Assembly (NCBI GenBank): GCA_033980235.1 | Contig: CM067069.1 | Span: 32,723,041 to 32,787,040 of the forward strand | Direction: 5' to 3' | DNA: 64,000 bases | DNA from: Diadema setosum | Taxonomy: Eukaryota > Echinodermata > Echinoidea > Diadematoida > Diadematidae | Shown: in pieces, positions 1-12,966 of the stretch | How positions within the stretch are numbered: position 1 is the stretch's first letter | Layout of the letters: every line of letters starts with the position of its first letter | Position numbers and translations under genes: made by a program | The notes under the pieces: generated by a model | What the model saw: the letters and a program-made list of their open reading frames with translations, nothing else | Database searches by the model: none | Told to the model about the DNA's origin: nothing

Positions 1-1356
1 CCTGGGATTTGCCTTGAATGTCGGCATAAAAAGGCATATACACGCGAGGAAGACACCTTGTGCTGGAAGGTTCAATGTTACGTGAAATTTACTCCGCTCG
101 CGATCTACCCACCATAACGAAATGATGACGTGGGAATAGTCTGATACTTACGAGGGATTTGTTTTTCTTTCTACACAAGAAAACACTGCCCGGATCCAAC
201 GTTTCTCAGGAGAATAATTAAAGTGAATTAAAGCCGCGCACGAAGAAGCTCCGCGTCTTCCCCCCCCCCCCCCCCCCCCTCGGCCACCCAGGAATTCGAG
301 GTCGTCGGCGAACTGCTCGGACGTCGGACACAAACATCGTCTCTTCGATGGAGATTGTGTCCAATATTTGGACTAGCACGTGGTTGACCGGGAAACCTGA
401 AGGCCTGAAAAACATTGTTAGTATGAAAAGCAAAAACAAAACAGAACAAACGCAAAGTTAAAAAATATGTATATTCTTTCCGTTCAAAGAAAATGAGAGG
501 TGACCCTTTTATACTCCTCGTGACACGTGCAAACATTGTTACAATTATTATCTTTATCAACAGAAAATGAAGAAAAATCATTTTAGAGTCACAAATCTAT
601 ACAATATCACCATGTATCATCAAAATAATAAATCCACCCAGATAGAATGAAGTCGTACGACGACATACATGTACTAAAATCTATTCAGATTGAAGCTGTG
701 GTATGTACAGACTTAATACGGCCAATGTCGATCTCCCCTTAAAAATGTAGTTTGTTACGACCGTCCTCCCTCCGAAAAAAAAAATGATCACGATGCACGA
801 TACCTCACTAACCTTCCACAGAGTACATTACTGAAGGGAAAGCCAGGCCTGGCAAAAATTAAGTCCGCGATAAACATTAGTCGGTTGCCATGGTCACCAC
901 CTCCCTGTCTATCACCTTCCTTCACAACTGCGTTGTAATCTGGGAAGGGAGTGTCTGATGGAAAACAACAAACAAACAAACAAACAAACAACAACAACGG
1001 GAAAAATATAACAGCAACCTGTTTGTGTCGGGGTTTTTTTTTTTTTTTTATTTCTTTTGTGCCATAACAGAAATGGCCTCGGACTAAGTATAAACACATT
1101 TTTTTCGAATGCTCCTGTTGTTGTTGTTTCTTTTGTTTTCTTTATTTCGCACGGTTTCATTTTATTTTTTGTCGTGACTTGCCTTTTATCAAGGCGTAAA
1201 GATGAGAAGCTCGCCCATATGCCTTTGCAAGCTTGCAGTTACTGAGATATATGAAGAAACCATGCAAGTTAGTGGTTTGTGTCATTTTCTTGCATACTGC
1301 GATATTGCCATCTTCGATTATATTCATTGTTGCTTTATGGGAAAGTCGGCCTATGT
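1..1356. other. non-coding, probable prrx intron or upstream DNA
   Basis: No frame here looks like a conserved protein. The stretch holds a 20-base C run at 260-279, an A/C-rich AAAC-type repeat near 961-1000 and a T run near 1033-1049. Open frames across the C run encode glycine or proline runs and are artefacts of the homopolymer. Because the only recognisable plus-strand gene exon downstream (8997) begins in mid-homeodomain, this DNA is probably part of its large upstream intron. Confidence 0.5.
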
Positions 1357-1480
1357 CAATTCAATTCAATTCAATTTTATTTCCATTTCCATTGAATAAA
1401 CAGAAAAAATATATACAATACATTTACAGAACAAATTTACAACAATTTCAAAGAAAACGTACAAGTGGTCACGAGTAACA
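1357..1480 (-). mobile_element. LINE-type 3' tail remnant with (TTGAA)n
   Basis: Read on the minus strand, an AT-rich stretch ends in GGAAATAAAATTGAATTGAA. That is an AATAAA signal followed by a TTGAA pentanucleotide tail. The same arrangement recurs at about 15.83 kb and 17.80 kb, and with a CCAAA tail at 25.59 kb, where it follows a LINE reverse-transcriptase C-terminus. This copy is short and holds no coding sequence. Confidence 0.5.
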
Positions 1481-2590
1481 ACAGAATTTCGTTTCTAAGG
1501 TATATACCTAATACAAAGATTAGAATGGAAATGGACCTTACCTGGAGAAGATACTTCCAGAGTGTCACGTGTATTAGGCTTAAACCTTCCAAACATTTAA
1601 GAAAAAGATTCATATATAGATAGAAAGAGAGGGAGACTTACGGAAGGGGGATCAGAAGAGAACATTCTTCCTTTCTTGGCTAGCAAGCGTACTGTGGACA
1701 AAATTAAATCCAAGAAACGTGCAGAGGTGTTGTTATCGATGATAACTTTACATCGAGAATAGTGTCGCGGTTTAACATCTAGAATTCCTCCTTCCCTCAT
1801 TACCCAAATAAAATATTCCCAGAAGCTATAGCGCAGGGGGCAAGGCGTACTCTGCACTTTTGGCGTGAAAAGCGACGAAAGGCAGACATCAGTACGAGTG
1901 ATCTTTCGATAGCAGCATCGACCCCCTCACCATCAAAGAAGATACTGCCGATAAAAAAAAAAAAGACGACAAAAACAAAGAAGAGATCCCCGCTGAAATT
2001 ATGAGACATGAGCACATAGTTTTTCTGCGGTGTTTATTTGCACCCGTGCGTGTTCAGTGTCACAACGATACGGACTCCCGTTCATCTTGGGCCCGAGTGA
2101 AAGATATACGTGTGGCTCACCCGAGCGAGGGGGCATTGAGCCACAATTAAAGCGGGCTGAAGTGTACTTTGGGATAAATTAAAACGGTTGAAACGGGCCA
2201 TAATTTAGGCGCAGTATCGATGCTCCATGAAGAATGGTGACATATAGCAGAGTCTTTCTGGGGCGAGCAGAGAAGAGACAAGAGGGCAAGAGATAAGCAG
2301 ACAGGTTACGAAATCTCCCACGAACACACAAATTAGGAGAAGATGTATATCATCAACAAAGCTAGATGAAGTCTTTCATAAATGTAAATCACATTGTATA
2401 AACGTGGATCACGATGTATGTGCCTCCAACACCAAGCTTGTTAGATACTGATTAGGAGAAATATTTCCACATGACATCATGAAAAACAATAAGCTATTCG
2501 TAGCAGCAAGTGTCATACAAATTTTTGTCTCCCATTTGGTCATTATTTACTAATAGCTCTTTATTTTGATAAGTATATCTTGCACGCTCA
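1481..2590. other. non-coding, nothing recognised
   Basis: Mixed-composition DNA with short A runs. Open frames here (for example 1597-1857 on the minus strand) show no family motif and no convincing splice context. Confidence 0.5.
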
Positions 2591-2756
2591 TTGAATTGAA
2601 TTGAATTGAATTGAATTGAATTGAATTGAATTGAATTGAATTGAATTGAACTGAATTGAATTGGATTGAATTGAATTGAATTGAATTGAACTGAATTGAA
2701 TTGAATTGAATTGAATCGATTTGAATTGCTTCGAACTGAATTGAATCGAATCAATA
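2591..2756. repeat. (TTGAA)n pentanucleotide array
   Basis: About 30 units of TTGAA with scattered single-base variants (CTGAA, TTGGA, TCGAA) that become more frequent toward the right end. It is the same pentamer as the LINE-type tails at 1357, 15828 and 17798, so it is probably an expanded retrotransposon tail. Frames through it encode meaningless QFNSI-type repeats. Confidence 0.9.
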
Positions 2757-3035
2757 TGGAATATTATTATCTTAATGCGCATCTTTTTTTTTTTAAAGAA
2801 AGCAAGGAGAGAACATAGTTTTTAGATGTTAAACGTGTTTATTTTACGTCCGAATCCTCAAGGCTTTGTATCAATCATTATTCACTTGTGTTTTGCAGTA
2901 GGGCCCTACCACTTTGAAGATGAAAAAAAAAATGGTTTCTTTTATTTTTATTATTGCCGACCGTCTTTCGGCGAATCCTCTTTGAGAGAAACAATACGAA
3001 GAGTCAAGAAAGCATTAGCCATGGAAACATGACAT

Positions 3036-3071
3036 GAATAATAATGATAATAATAATGAGTATGATAGTAT

Positions 3072-3124
<53 letters not shown>

Positions 3125-3262
3125 ATGATACTACTAATAATAATTTCTCATTGTTATTATTATCATTATTATTATTATTATCATTATTATTATTAATATC
3201 ATCTTTATCATTATTGTCGTTGTTGTTGTTATCATTATTATCATTAGCAGTAGCTGTATCAT
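3036..3262. repeat. composite trinucleotide microsatellite
   Basis: AAT/GAT-rich start, a pure AGT block of about 17 units near 3072-3123, then a long ATT/ATC/GTT stretch to about 3260. The serine- and leucine-run open frame over it is repeat translation, not a gene. Confidence 0.9.
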
Positions 3263-5609
3263 AATGATTGGGAATTCATATTGCTATATTTCATATTTCT
3301 ATAGGAAAATATTCAACTGCACATGACAATATAATCAATGTTAAGTATTGTTGAATATACAAAATGTGAACAATAATTACAATAAAATTGTTTCTAGAAT
3401 AAACCGTGCGCAGTTATGGTTTCTTGAGAAAAAGATGTATATTTCCTTGTATTTTAGGCTTTATTGTGAAATTTCTATATAGTTCGATAAGACGTTTTGT
3501 GATACAAGTAACATATAGATACGCATCAATTGTGATAACTGGAACATTTCTCAAATCACTGCCCCCAATGATAAACAATATCTTTAATATGACTGAAGGA
3601 AATTACTGCGTAGCAGTGGATTGGGTTAAAAATTACGGGACCCGTGTGGACAACCAGGACTCCTTGGGACAACCCAGCAAACCTGTGGAGGAAGGTATAG
3701 CGGTCAAACCTCGTTAGTCTCCAAGGACATGTTCGAGGCAAAGTTTGTATGCCAGCCCACGTTTCGACGAGAGAGACATATCGCAACTTCGCAGGTCTTG
3801 ACAAAACCTCCTAAAGAAATACAAAAAAAAAAAAAAAAGAGGGGGGGGGGGAGAGAAACGGAGCGAGTACACTTTTTAACAAGTGTCGTAAATTTGCACC
3901 GACGGAGCGAGCGAGTGGCTGGGAGGTGAAATGGCCGTTACGGGTCAGGTCAAGTGAACGCCTTTAGCGTGCCAGCCGCTTGGTAACGAAAACAGTTTAT
4001 TGTTGGACAATCCTACAATGTGGATCAGAGTTTGTGTGTGTGGGGGGGGGGGGGGGGGGGGGGAGGGAAGGGAACACCTGTTACCTAACTCAGCTTTACA
4101 CCATCATACCTTAGGGTGATGTAAAGTAGAAACACGTTTTTGATAATATCTTTATCATAGCTATACAGTTTTTTCATCCACTGCCAAAGACATCGCGCAT
4201 ACTGAACATTGACCTCGGAGTAGACAGGAGATCATCGAATCTTGTATCCATCAAATTCTTAGAGTAGGATAATAATTGTTCATATGAGGTCTTCTTAACT
4301 CTTCTCTTGTGTCAGGTATACCACATCCATTTTAAATCTCTTCCTCTCTCCCTTTCTTTCTTTCTTTCTTTCTTTCTCTCCCCTCTCCCTCCCTTTCTCC
4401 CCCCCCCCCTCCGTCTCGTTCATTTAAGTGACTGTATCATGTAAACAAACATATTAAAGTCCTGTAAGAAAAAAAAAATGATCGAGTGAGCACGTGGTTA
4501 CTTCGAGAAAGTTTTGATTACTTTTGCGCTCATTATATCAAAATGATCTAAAGGTGTCTGAACTTAAATTGGGGAAAGGAAAGATGTGAGAGGATATCTG
4601 CACTTCAACACGAACAGAAAACCAGGTGATTTAAAGAGGACATAACTTTTATCTGCACTTTAAAGCTTAACGTTCATACGAAAGTAAAAAAAAAAAAAAA
4701 AAGTTCTGCAATCTGTTCAAGTGAGTCATTAGCCTCCCCCCCCCAAAAAAAAAAAATGATAATAATAATAAAACCTCCGCGATATAACAAATGTACCAAA
4801 AAAAAAAACACGCGCGAGTACTACAGTTATAAAAGTTGTAACACTCGAAGTGGTCATATCTGGAAAAATATTATATGTGGTCATAATGGTCTACAATAAA
4901 GTTTTCTGTTTGTTGTTGGCGCTGGTGGTATTGAAATTTGTTTTCTTATCCTGCTTACTTTTTTTTTCATATCTAGTGAGATGAAGCATCGTAACCGCGT
5001 TATTATCAACCATACAAGAACCACTCCTAACAATAAGTTTGTTTTTAACGCCGCATTTACAACGCTACAGGTTATCTTGAGCTCTCTAACAGATTTCCTC
5101 GTCGACATGTAGTCGTGAAACTGGCGCACAAAAAAAAAAAAGACCCGTCAAGATCACCTTAGGACCTGTTCACTCCAACACAAATATTTGGAGAATGACG
5201 CATCTCTTGCGCACTATGATTTACTGATCAGCGCGTTTTTTAGTCTCGCCGCATGCGTTGCGTAGTGTCGTCGTAACTTTCGGTTATAAGACCGTGATAG
5301 TTCACGGACGCGTGGCCTTTGATTGTGGCAAAACCGCCTGGAAGAGAATGGTTTATTTAAGATGGAATCGAGTATAAAGTCGAGTGTTCCCTTGCGGAGA
5401 AGGATGAGCAGCGAAAAAAATGTGATCGTTATACCTGAAGGGAATCGGCTGTAACAATCGGCCTTTAGGGACATTCAAGAGCGTTGGGAAAAACAGAACG
5501 CAAAACTTAATTTCTCTCGCTGGAAGGTGAGACAACGCCTTTGAGGACAAGAAATCGCTTTGAAGCTCAAATTCAGCAAGATTTTGTGGAATAATATTTG
5601 TCCTTATGA
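3263..5609. other. non-coding with many homopolymer tracts
   Basis: Contains G11 at 3841-3851, G22 at 4042-4063, a CTTT microsatellite near 4355-4377, C11 at 4399-4409 and several A runs near 4690, 4750, 4800 and 5130. Minus-strand open frames at 5214-5673 overlap each other in two frames and show no recognised domain. Probable intron DNA of the prrx gene. Confidence 0.5.
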
Positions 5610-6005
5610 CATGAAAAATGAAAGGGAATGTTTGTTCATTTGTTTGTTTGTTTGTTTGTTTGTTCATTTCCATCTGAGAAGATGGCTGGATAGCCCATAT
5701 TCAGCTATGCTAAGCTGGTCTTCTATGGGGTCCAGTTGGATGTGAGGCGGAACCACGTCACCGGGTTAAACACCCTGCTCTTTGCGATGAATGAATGAAG
5801 CGGGATCTTTTACGTGTATGAGTTGTGACTCTCTCATACACGGGACCTCCATTTTATGTCCTATCCGAGGGACAGAGTGTTTTGCCTCTTGCTAGAGGGA
5901 ACGGTATGATTACATACAACATTACTCAGTCCAGACTCGGGTTCGAACCCGGGTCCTTAGGTTCGTGAGGCAGACGCGCTACCGACTGAGCCAACTCACC
6001 ACCCT
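5610..6005 (-). mobile_element. tRNA-derived SINE
   Basis: On the minus strand the head carries RNA polymerase III boxes. The A box TGGCTCAGTCGG is the complement of 5982-5993, and the B box GGTTCGAACCC lies at 5939-5950. The body includes a segment reading GCTGAATATGGGCTATCCAG. The element ends near 5640-5662 in a CAAA-type tail, after a segment ending TGGAAATG. The tRNA-like part has no good anticodon stem, so this is a SINE head and not a functional tRNA gene. Confidence 0.75.
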
Positions 6006-6476
6006 GAACAGTATTCGAATTTCCGTCTGCGTCTGTAATAATGGGAGTTAATGGCAGTTCACTATGTGTTGTGCTTCCCTGTAATAGTCGTACAATTAGC
6101 ACCTCAATCCAACGATCAACAGTACTGTTCAGACAAGTTTCTTCCTCTCATACTCTATCTTTTCTGGTATCCCGCCATCTATCGGCTCTTTAGCTCTAAG
6201 CTTTTGCCTCGCTCTGTAATGCCAACACACTGATCTCTATAGGAAATACATGCCTTCTCTGTACAGCATGATACAGATCAGTGTGCCAAAAACAGTGTGC
6301 CAAAGAGCGAATGTGTACCGTACATCTGCCAGCAGATCCCTCTCCCATAATATTTGATAAGTTCTTCTTTAGAAGATGGAATGTAATAATATGAATTCCG
6401 AAAGATCATATCGTTGTTGTTACCGAAGTTGATGGTGTAGGTTTGTTGTTCTTGTTGTTGTTGATGATGGTGATGA

Positions 6477-6520
<44 letters not shown>

Positions 6521-8996
6521 TTTTGTTCAGTATAACAATGACGTATTTTGGCAATAAGTGTGTACCCCGCCGGCAACCCAGGAAAGTGTTGCGTGTGATG
6601 TGACTCTTCAATGCCTTACAGGAATCCTTAGGGATGAATAGTATAAAAAGGTTGGCTAACACTTCTGATAGCAGTCATCCCTTCCACGGAACTCTTGCTG
6701 TAAGATTAATCTTGTGTGTCTTAGTTTTCTGCAGGGCTAGATTTTTAGTTCCCCCCCCCCCCGTTGCCTAGCAACACAGGAGAACATTGTCACAAGTCCA
6801 GGGTTATTTCCACCAGAGGTATACCTAGGAGAGAACTGTAGAACCTCATTGTTTCTACACAGGTGATAATTATGTAGTAGGTCTGGAGCGAACAGCCAAG
6901 AGCAGTTGTCTTCATCTCAACTTGCGAATTCAGTTTCCATGTTGTGTCGTGACAGACTGCACCTTCATCTTTAATCAGAGAAGAGAGGTATACAGGGCGG
7001 AGAAAGAGAAACTCTAGAACACTGCAATGAAGAAGATTGTCAGGGCGAAAAGGCCGTTAAGCATTGCCAAGTATATGACTTCACTGTCAAATCCAGTACT
7101 TGAGGGTTCGTCACCGTTCCGCTTTGAACTATGACGAAAACTTTGTCACCTGTTGCTTTCCTTATTGTTCGACATTTTAATTGGACGAAGTCGCTCGGGA
7201 CGTTCAACCATTCAAGCGTTTGATAGAACAATGACAGTATTCATTTCTCTCAAGGGAAACATACATGCAGATGGGTACTATTAAAGATACATTTTATCAC
7301 CATTCAGAAAATACATGCATACATGGAAGAAAACGTCGTAACTTTTTCTCCACGCTCTCTCCTTGATTCTTTTCCCACCATATCTCCTGGCTCACTCCTT
7401 ATGCTACCAGAGAAGACGCCTTGCTCAGAAATAATGTCAGATGCTATTAGGTGTTCTGACTAACACATTCTTCCCGCTGCACGCCTTTTGACACATGCGA
7501 TACATGAAGTGCCAATCGGGTAAATGTGCGAGCGTCCTTGACAGTGAGTTTCTACTGAATTCAGCGTGGCAGACGATACTTCCGTTTTTCATTTACGATG
7601 ACCCGGTCGTATCCGCCAACATTTTTTTCCGATTCTTTTCCACCGAAACGGGGAATTTCTGATACCATTGTGTCCTTTTGAAAACAGACGTATGTCATCC
7701 GAAGTTAGCACCAGGGCTATTCTTAATATTTTCTTAATATATTGGACAAGTCGCCGGCTTTGCACTGACGCAAGGAGTGACTAACTGAATTGTTGGAACA
7801 GAAAAATCGATTACTTTCACTCACTGCATATGGATAGAGACATATTCCCTTCTTCTGGTAGCTAATTTTCGAAATGTGCTCGTGACATTCACACCAAGTT
7901 TTTTTTTTTTCAAAAGCATTTCATGTGTGATTAACAGAGAAGCTTAATGCCATGACGACTGAACGACAAACAGAAAAATGGGATAAAGAATTTCTCATCA
8001 ATGTTTCCTGCTGAAAAAAAAAAAGAAGAATACAGACACTTAACTCAGCAGTCTACCGTTGCATTGATTTTAACATTGATCACAATAAACTAAATTATCA
8101 AGTAAACGACAAAATTCTGTCATGCACAATGAATGTTTTGGTCGTTGAAAATGATCGGTTACTTTTATAGAAACACACAGGCTTAATTCCATACTACATG
8201 AGCTCTCAAAGCTAGTCGCTCTGAATAATCGCGCAAAATGAAATCCGTTCCATATAGCTGAGGGTCAGGCTGTTAAATGCACTTCGTCAGAAATAAGTGA
8301 CATATTTAATTATTGCCACTTCAATAAGTAGTCATGCTTGACGTAACGAGAGATGAGGGATTAGGACTTCCCAGGGACGTGTGACTAAATGGCTTGGACC
8401 AATGAAGGCAATATCAATGTTTTGCTTAGTTGCTGACCTGAGACCAATATCGTCTTTTTAACTCTATACCTCAAACTTCAACAATATAATTAGTGGCATA
8501 ATCTGATTGACAGTAATAGTGAGGAACCTAAAGCTTTGATTGGAGGAATTTTCACGAACAATTGAGCCTTTAAAAGAGGTCGGCTGAATAAATCATCTAT
8601 TACATGATCACCATAACGATTACCATGATGATAGTGTCTTACATGAAATACAAAAGGGTCACCTCCGAAATGAAAGGGGAAACACACAGACTATTACACA
8701 CAGTATCTTGAATAAGATTGGAATCTTCACTCTTTAAACAAATCTTTATTAATGTTTTTTTTTCAAACTTTATAAGTTATCAAATCGTTATTAAGTTATA
8801 AAAGCAATGTTTGCGTGTCAGTATCTCAAAGTATACGTTTTTTGATGAACTTTAGTATTGATACGCAGTAATGTTTTCCCTTTTCCCTTTTTTCTTTTTT
8901 TTTTTTCTTTTTTTTTTTGTACATAGTGTACACCGAAAGCAACTGCGAAACGTGTTTTTTATTCTCCGGAGCAATTTTTCTGTTTCCATTCGGTAG
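6006..8996 (+). other. prrx: probable 3' part of a prrx intron
   Basis: No exon was recognised. It holds a GTT/GAT microsatellite near 6436-6522, C12 at 6751-6762 and an extended T-rich tract at 8880-8920 shortly before the acceptor. The homeobox 5' half (RNRTTF to EARVQ) was looked for by eye and not found here or further left, which suggests the intron is at least 9 kb long. Very short or divergent exons could have been missed. Confidence 0.5.
8968..8996 (+). promoter_or_regulatory. prrx: splice acceptor of the prrx terminal exon
   Basis: A pyrimidine-rich run (TTTTTCTGTTTCCATTCGG) ends in TAG at 8994-8996, directly before GTCTGGTTCCAG (VWFQ). The cut falls between homeodomain residues 46 and 47, the conserved intron site of paired-like homeobox genes. 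This fixes the exon start better than any internal start codon. Confidence 0.85.
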
Positions 8997-9344
8997 GTCT
9001 GGTTCCAGAACAGACGAGCCAAGTTCCGCCGCAACGAGCGAAGTCTTCAGGCAGCTAAGGCAGCAGCGGCCCGGCGCCGTCCGTACAACGGAGTGAATGT
9101 GGAGCAGCCTGTGGCGCCACGGCCTTGCACCACCACCGCCGAGCTCGGCGCCTCGTGGAACTCAGCCGCAGCCGCCGCCGCCTCTTACGGCCGACTCGCA
9201 GGGGTAATGTCTCAGGCCGCTGCCGGTCACATGTCCATGATGAACATGAACGCCCTGGAAAATGCCGGCGGACTCAGCTCGAGCTGGGCGAATCTAAGAT
9301 TAAAGGCGAGAGAATACAGCATGCAACAAATTCCACTCATCTAG
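8997..9344 (+). CDS. prrx: Prrx/Pmx paired-related homeobox protein, last coding exon (partial)
   Basis: A nuclear DNA-binding transcription factor of the paired-like class, whose relatives act in mesenchymal and skeletal development. The exon encodes 115 residues and then TAG. Residues 1-14 are the end of homeodomain helix 3 (VWFQNRRAKFRRNE), with Q50 and N51 in place. Residues 16-29 are an Ala/Arg/Lys extension. At about 35-42 lies VEQPVAPRP, close to the VEQP..PRP segment of vertebrate Prrx proteins. An alanine-rich, then Met/Asn-rich linker follows. The C-terminal OAR motif is WANLRLKAREYSMQQ (9285-9329), followed by IPLI. The phase-0 acceptor at 8996 sets the start; GTG or ATG codons inside are not starts. 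The N-terminus and most of the homeodomain lie upstream, probably outside the window. The Prrx assignment rests on the FRRNER end, the VEQP..PRP segment and the OAR sequence together. Confidence 0.92.
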   Translation, partial: VWFQNRRAKFRRNERSLQAAKAAAARRRPYNGVNVEQPVAPRPCTTTAELGASWNSAAAAAASYGRLAGVMSQAAAGHMSMMNMNALENAGGLSSSWANLRLKAREYSMQQIPLI

Positions 9345-9810
9345 GACCGCAGCAGTATCCATGGCAACATTTATGACGTCACACTGGATGCAAAGTGAAG
9401 AACCTTCTTGTATTTGTTTGAAAAAAGCATAGTCATACTATAAGGACCCAGGAAATCTGAGTTAGAGCGCATTTTGTGGACCAATCAAGCTTTCGTATTC
9501 AGGGGATTAAGACAAGCATGAAGTAGCAGGAGAGATTTGTGTTTATGACGGAAAGATACGGGACTTCGTCTTGTCAATGTGACACCAAAAATATCAGAAG
9601 TCTCAGTCAATGACAACCACACTGGAGAGAGTCCTTCAACTATTTTTTTTTTGTTTCGATATCCTAATTTACTTCCTGTTCTAATGCTTGCAGTATAAGC
9701 ATCAAATGCTCGGATATAATCATCAAAAGCTCGAACGTGTACTGCTGATTACATACACCTATGCGCCTATGTAACGGAGTTGCGTTATAATAAAATTTCT
9801 GATGCAAGGG
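9345..9810 (+). other. prrx: probable prrx 3' UTR
   Basis: Non-coding sequence after the stop, with no further splice-like structure noticed. It runs to a candidate polyadenylation signal at 9789. The end is inferred; a longer UTR is possible, since another AATAAA lies near 14094. Confidence 0.45.
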
Positions 9811-9820
9811 GTGTGTGTGT
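9789..9820 (+). promoter_or_regulatory. candidate polyadenylation signal with GU-rich element
   Basis: AATAAA at 9789-9794 is followed about 15 bases later by GGGGTGTGTGTGT and a T run, the usual order of hexamer, cleavage site and GU/U-rich downstream element. It lies about 445 bases after the prrx stop codon. Confidence 0.45.
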
Positions 9821-12800
9821 ATTTTTTTTTCAACACTGTTTACACACATTGCAGAAACACACAAATTATGTACCACATTGCCTCAAAGCGTGCATGTCTT
9901 CAGCGTTGTCTGGTTCGCTGTGGTGACGGAGTTGTGATGTACGATCTTGCTTTGTATGGAGTTGTGCATTCTTGTCCAGAAATTTACAAATGAGTATATA
10001 TCATATCTTCTAATTCCGGCATTTGGCATTCAGCATTCAGCGTTATTGTAGAGTTGAAACGGGAAGCGTTTACTATGACTAATAACAGTATGATACTCAG
10101 AGACAAGCGTATGATAACACTTTTGTGAGACCCATTCTGGCGTACATACTTGAAAACATTTTGATGCTATCTTTCTATTGTAAAACGTCAAAAGTGCATC
10201 TTTTACGATGTAGTGAGGGTATGCGTACTCGAATAGATAAAGCTATCATATGCCTTTTGCCCTCTTAAGATGCCACTTATACAAGAATTGTCAATGAGTT
10301 GAATTGGTTAGTGGAAAATGGCAATTCATTGTCAAAAATATATAAAAACACACACAATTTACTACATGTACTCATAATCATAAGAGAAGGTCATTTTCTT
10401 TTTTACTTACAATTGAACTTCACCCCTATAATGTATTGCAGACGTGCATTAACAATATGAATGGTTATCAAAACTTCACAGTTCATGGAATGTCTGTATT
10501 TATCAAAAAGGAGGGAAAAGGTAGTTCTCCCAATATTCAAAAACATGTTATCGTTGGTATTTGATCTAATGAAAGTCCTTTGGAGACCATAACTGCACCT
10601 AGAAGATGGTTGCATTTTATAGTTCGTAATTGATAAGGTCTCTCTAACCTCTGATCTCAGGGCTATGTTGATATAACCATATTTTCGTAAAAGAAAATAG
10701 TAGATATTCCACTGAAAATCAGGTAGTTATTTGAATTTTTTGAAACTTAATGTAACAGTCCCTTCCTTGTTGAAAGTAATGTATTCGTTATGTTGCTAAG
10801 TCCAATGCACAAATGTTTCTTAAGAGCTTTTGCAATAATAAATTGTTAATGTGTTGTATTTCACGGAGAAGATGCTTCGTGATTTGAAAGGTAGCTTTTT
10901 TGCATAACATTCATACCATTTATCATAAAACCATCGCCATTGTTGGGATGTTTCCTAGTATTAAAGCTTCTGTTCATAAACGCTCTTTCAAAATCATTTT
11001 CTCACGTTTTTCTTAAATCAAATTTGTTATCTGAATAGTTATCTTGATTATGTCTACAAAACAAGATTCGGTGTTAAAACATTGTTGACTATTTGAGCTC
11101 GAGCACAGAAAAAAAAATGAAATCGCACCAACAAGACAGTTGATGACTTGGTAATAATGGTTATTGTCAAAGGAATTCTTACACAAAATCACTCTGGCAG
11201 GTCACGAGTTTCTCAGTCCATTGGAAAAAGAGGCGACTGAAGGTCATGCCCATTTCCAACCTGGTTGGCAAATTTCTGATTTTTTTTTCTAGTCTTCTGA
11301 TTATCATTATAATGATTATTATCATTGTCATAATGATTTCATATATAACCTAGAAATTCATAAATTTTTGTTCGGTAAGGAATGAGTGTACTCATGTATA
11401 TTGATTTCAGTGTAGGCCTAATGGTTACCATTCGTCTGTCGACATGAATTGCTTTTTAGCTGCATAAGTCAGTACATGTAATAATTGATTAATAGATAAA
11501 TGAACATAAGAATGTGCAACACTGATGATGATAAACAATAGTGAAATTGATGAATCCTTTTGCCCTACACGATCCCAGACGTCATTTGTGCAATAATGTT
11601 ACACCATATTTTCACTTAAATGCCTCGCAATTTTAAAAAGAAATACTCAAAAACAACAATGTTGTTTACAAATTTATGATGCATGAAAATTTGCTTGTGA
11701 AACAATGTCAGAAAAAAACAGATGATAATGTTGAAATAGCTAATTGCGCATGCTCCGATACTTTTGTACCCATTTCATTGCAGTCATCTTGTAAGATTTA
11801 CTGCTAGACTCTCTATGCCAGCAGCTCTGGCTATTCAACATGTTGATAAGGAATATGAGATTCGATTGTGAGAGGGTATATTTGTTTTATTAAAAAAAGA
11901 AGGATTTTTCTACTCATCACAAAAGAGCAAAGATTTGAGTCTCAGACTGCTTTTCTTTCTATTAAAAAACATATGTCTACACTCATCATAAATTGTGTTT
12001 CCCATTATCCAACTGCTTAACTAATACAACATTACCAGATACGCAACTCCCAAAAGCCTCTATGTATACTGAGTTAATGGAATATTGGATTATTCTGTGT
12101 AACATTTAATACCATTCGATTCATGGGTCATGGAATCATCGACCAACAAAAGAAATTCGGTTTATCAAAGAATTTGATCTTTAGATTTTCGTAAGCAGAG
12201 GCATTTTGGTAAACTGACGATGAAAACTTCTTCAGATGTCATTGTTGGTAGACGTTAGGGATGAATTTTCTATACGATGATGAGGTTTTGACTGAGTTAG
12301 TTTGAGAAAGAAACCCTTTTCTGCCGCACAAACAGTTTCCGGCAGACAAAACTAATATTGTTGATTGAAGTAATGGGAGAAATCCTAATAACTTGAACCC
12401 ATGTGGGAAGAAGATGGCTGTGAGTGACTGAAAGAACATCACCACCATTAAGACTACTTGAACTTCGATGAGTCATCAACCCTGGCCCAGACTTGACACT
12501 TGAAATGGAGACAGTCGTTTTGATCACGTGATTGTGACGTCACTTGGGCATGAATACTCCTCATTGTTATACCAGTGTGTGTGCATGTGCTTGTGTATGT
12601 GTTTTTCAATGCACAATGGATATCATCTCGAAGGATGTGTTTTCCCAGGGACTGTGCTCCGGAGATTTCCAATGATGATACATGTAATATATTATATTAA
12701 ATCTTTCCAGACAGTGAAAGGCGGTTGTTTCACAGTTTTTTGAAACAGTATCAGGTGCATTTGAGCGTGAGTAATTATGATGTGTGCCTGTCTGCGGTAG

Positions 12801-12966
12801 TGTGTGTACACATAGAGATACCACATTAAATACGCAACTGCCGTCAAGGTATCATCACGAACTCCACATCTTCACATTTCGAGGTCCCTAATCGACCCCA
12901 TATTGAATACCTTATTGTTAATAACTTGTTTTTTCCTAATCATTAATACCACATGAATATGGATCA
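9821..12966. other. non-coding, nothing recognised
   Basis: AT-rich DNA without domain-bearing frames or clear repeats. Short open frames near 12239-12824 overlap on both strands and lack protein-like composition. Confidence 0.5.

Noticed and set aside
2494..2782. Minus-strand frames rich in QFNSI repeats
   Set aside because: Pure translation of the TTGAA pentamer array.
5939..6003. Functional tRNA gene
   Set aside because: A and B boxes are present but no proper anticodon stem, and the sequence continues into a SINE body and tail.
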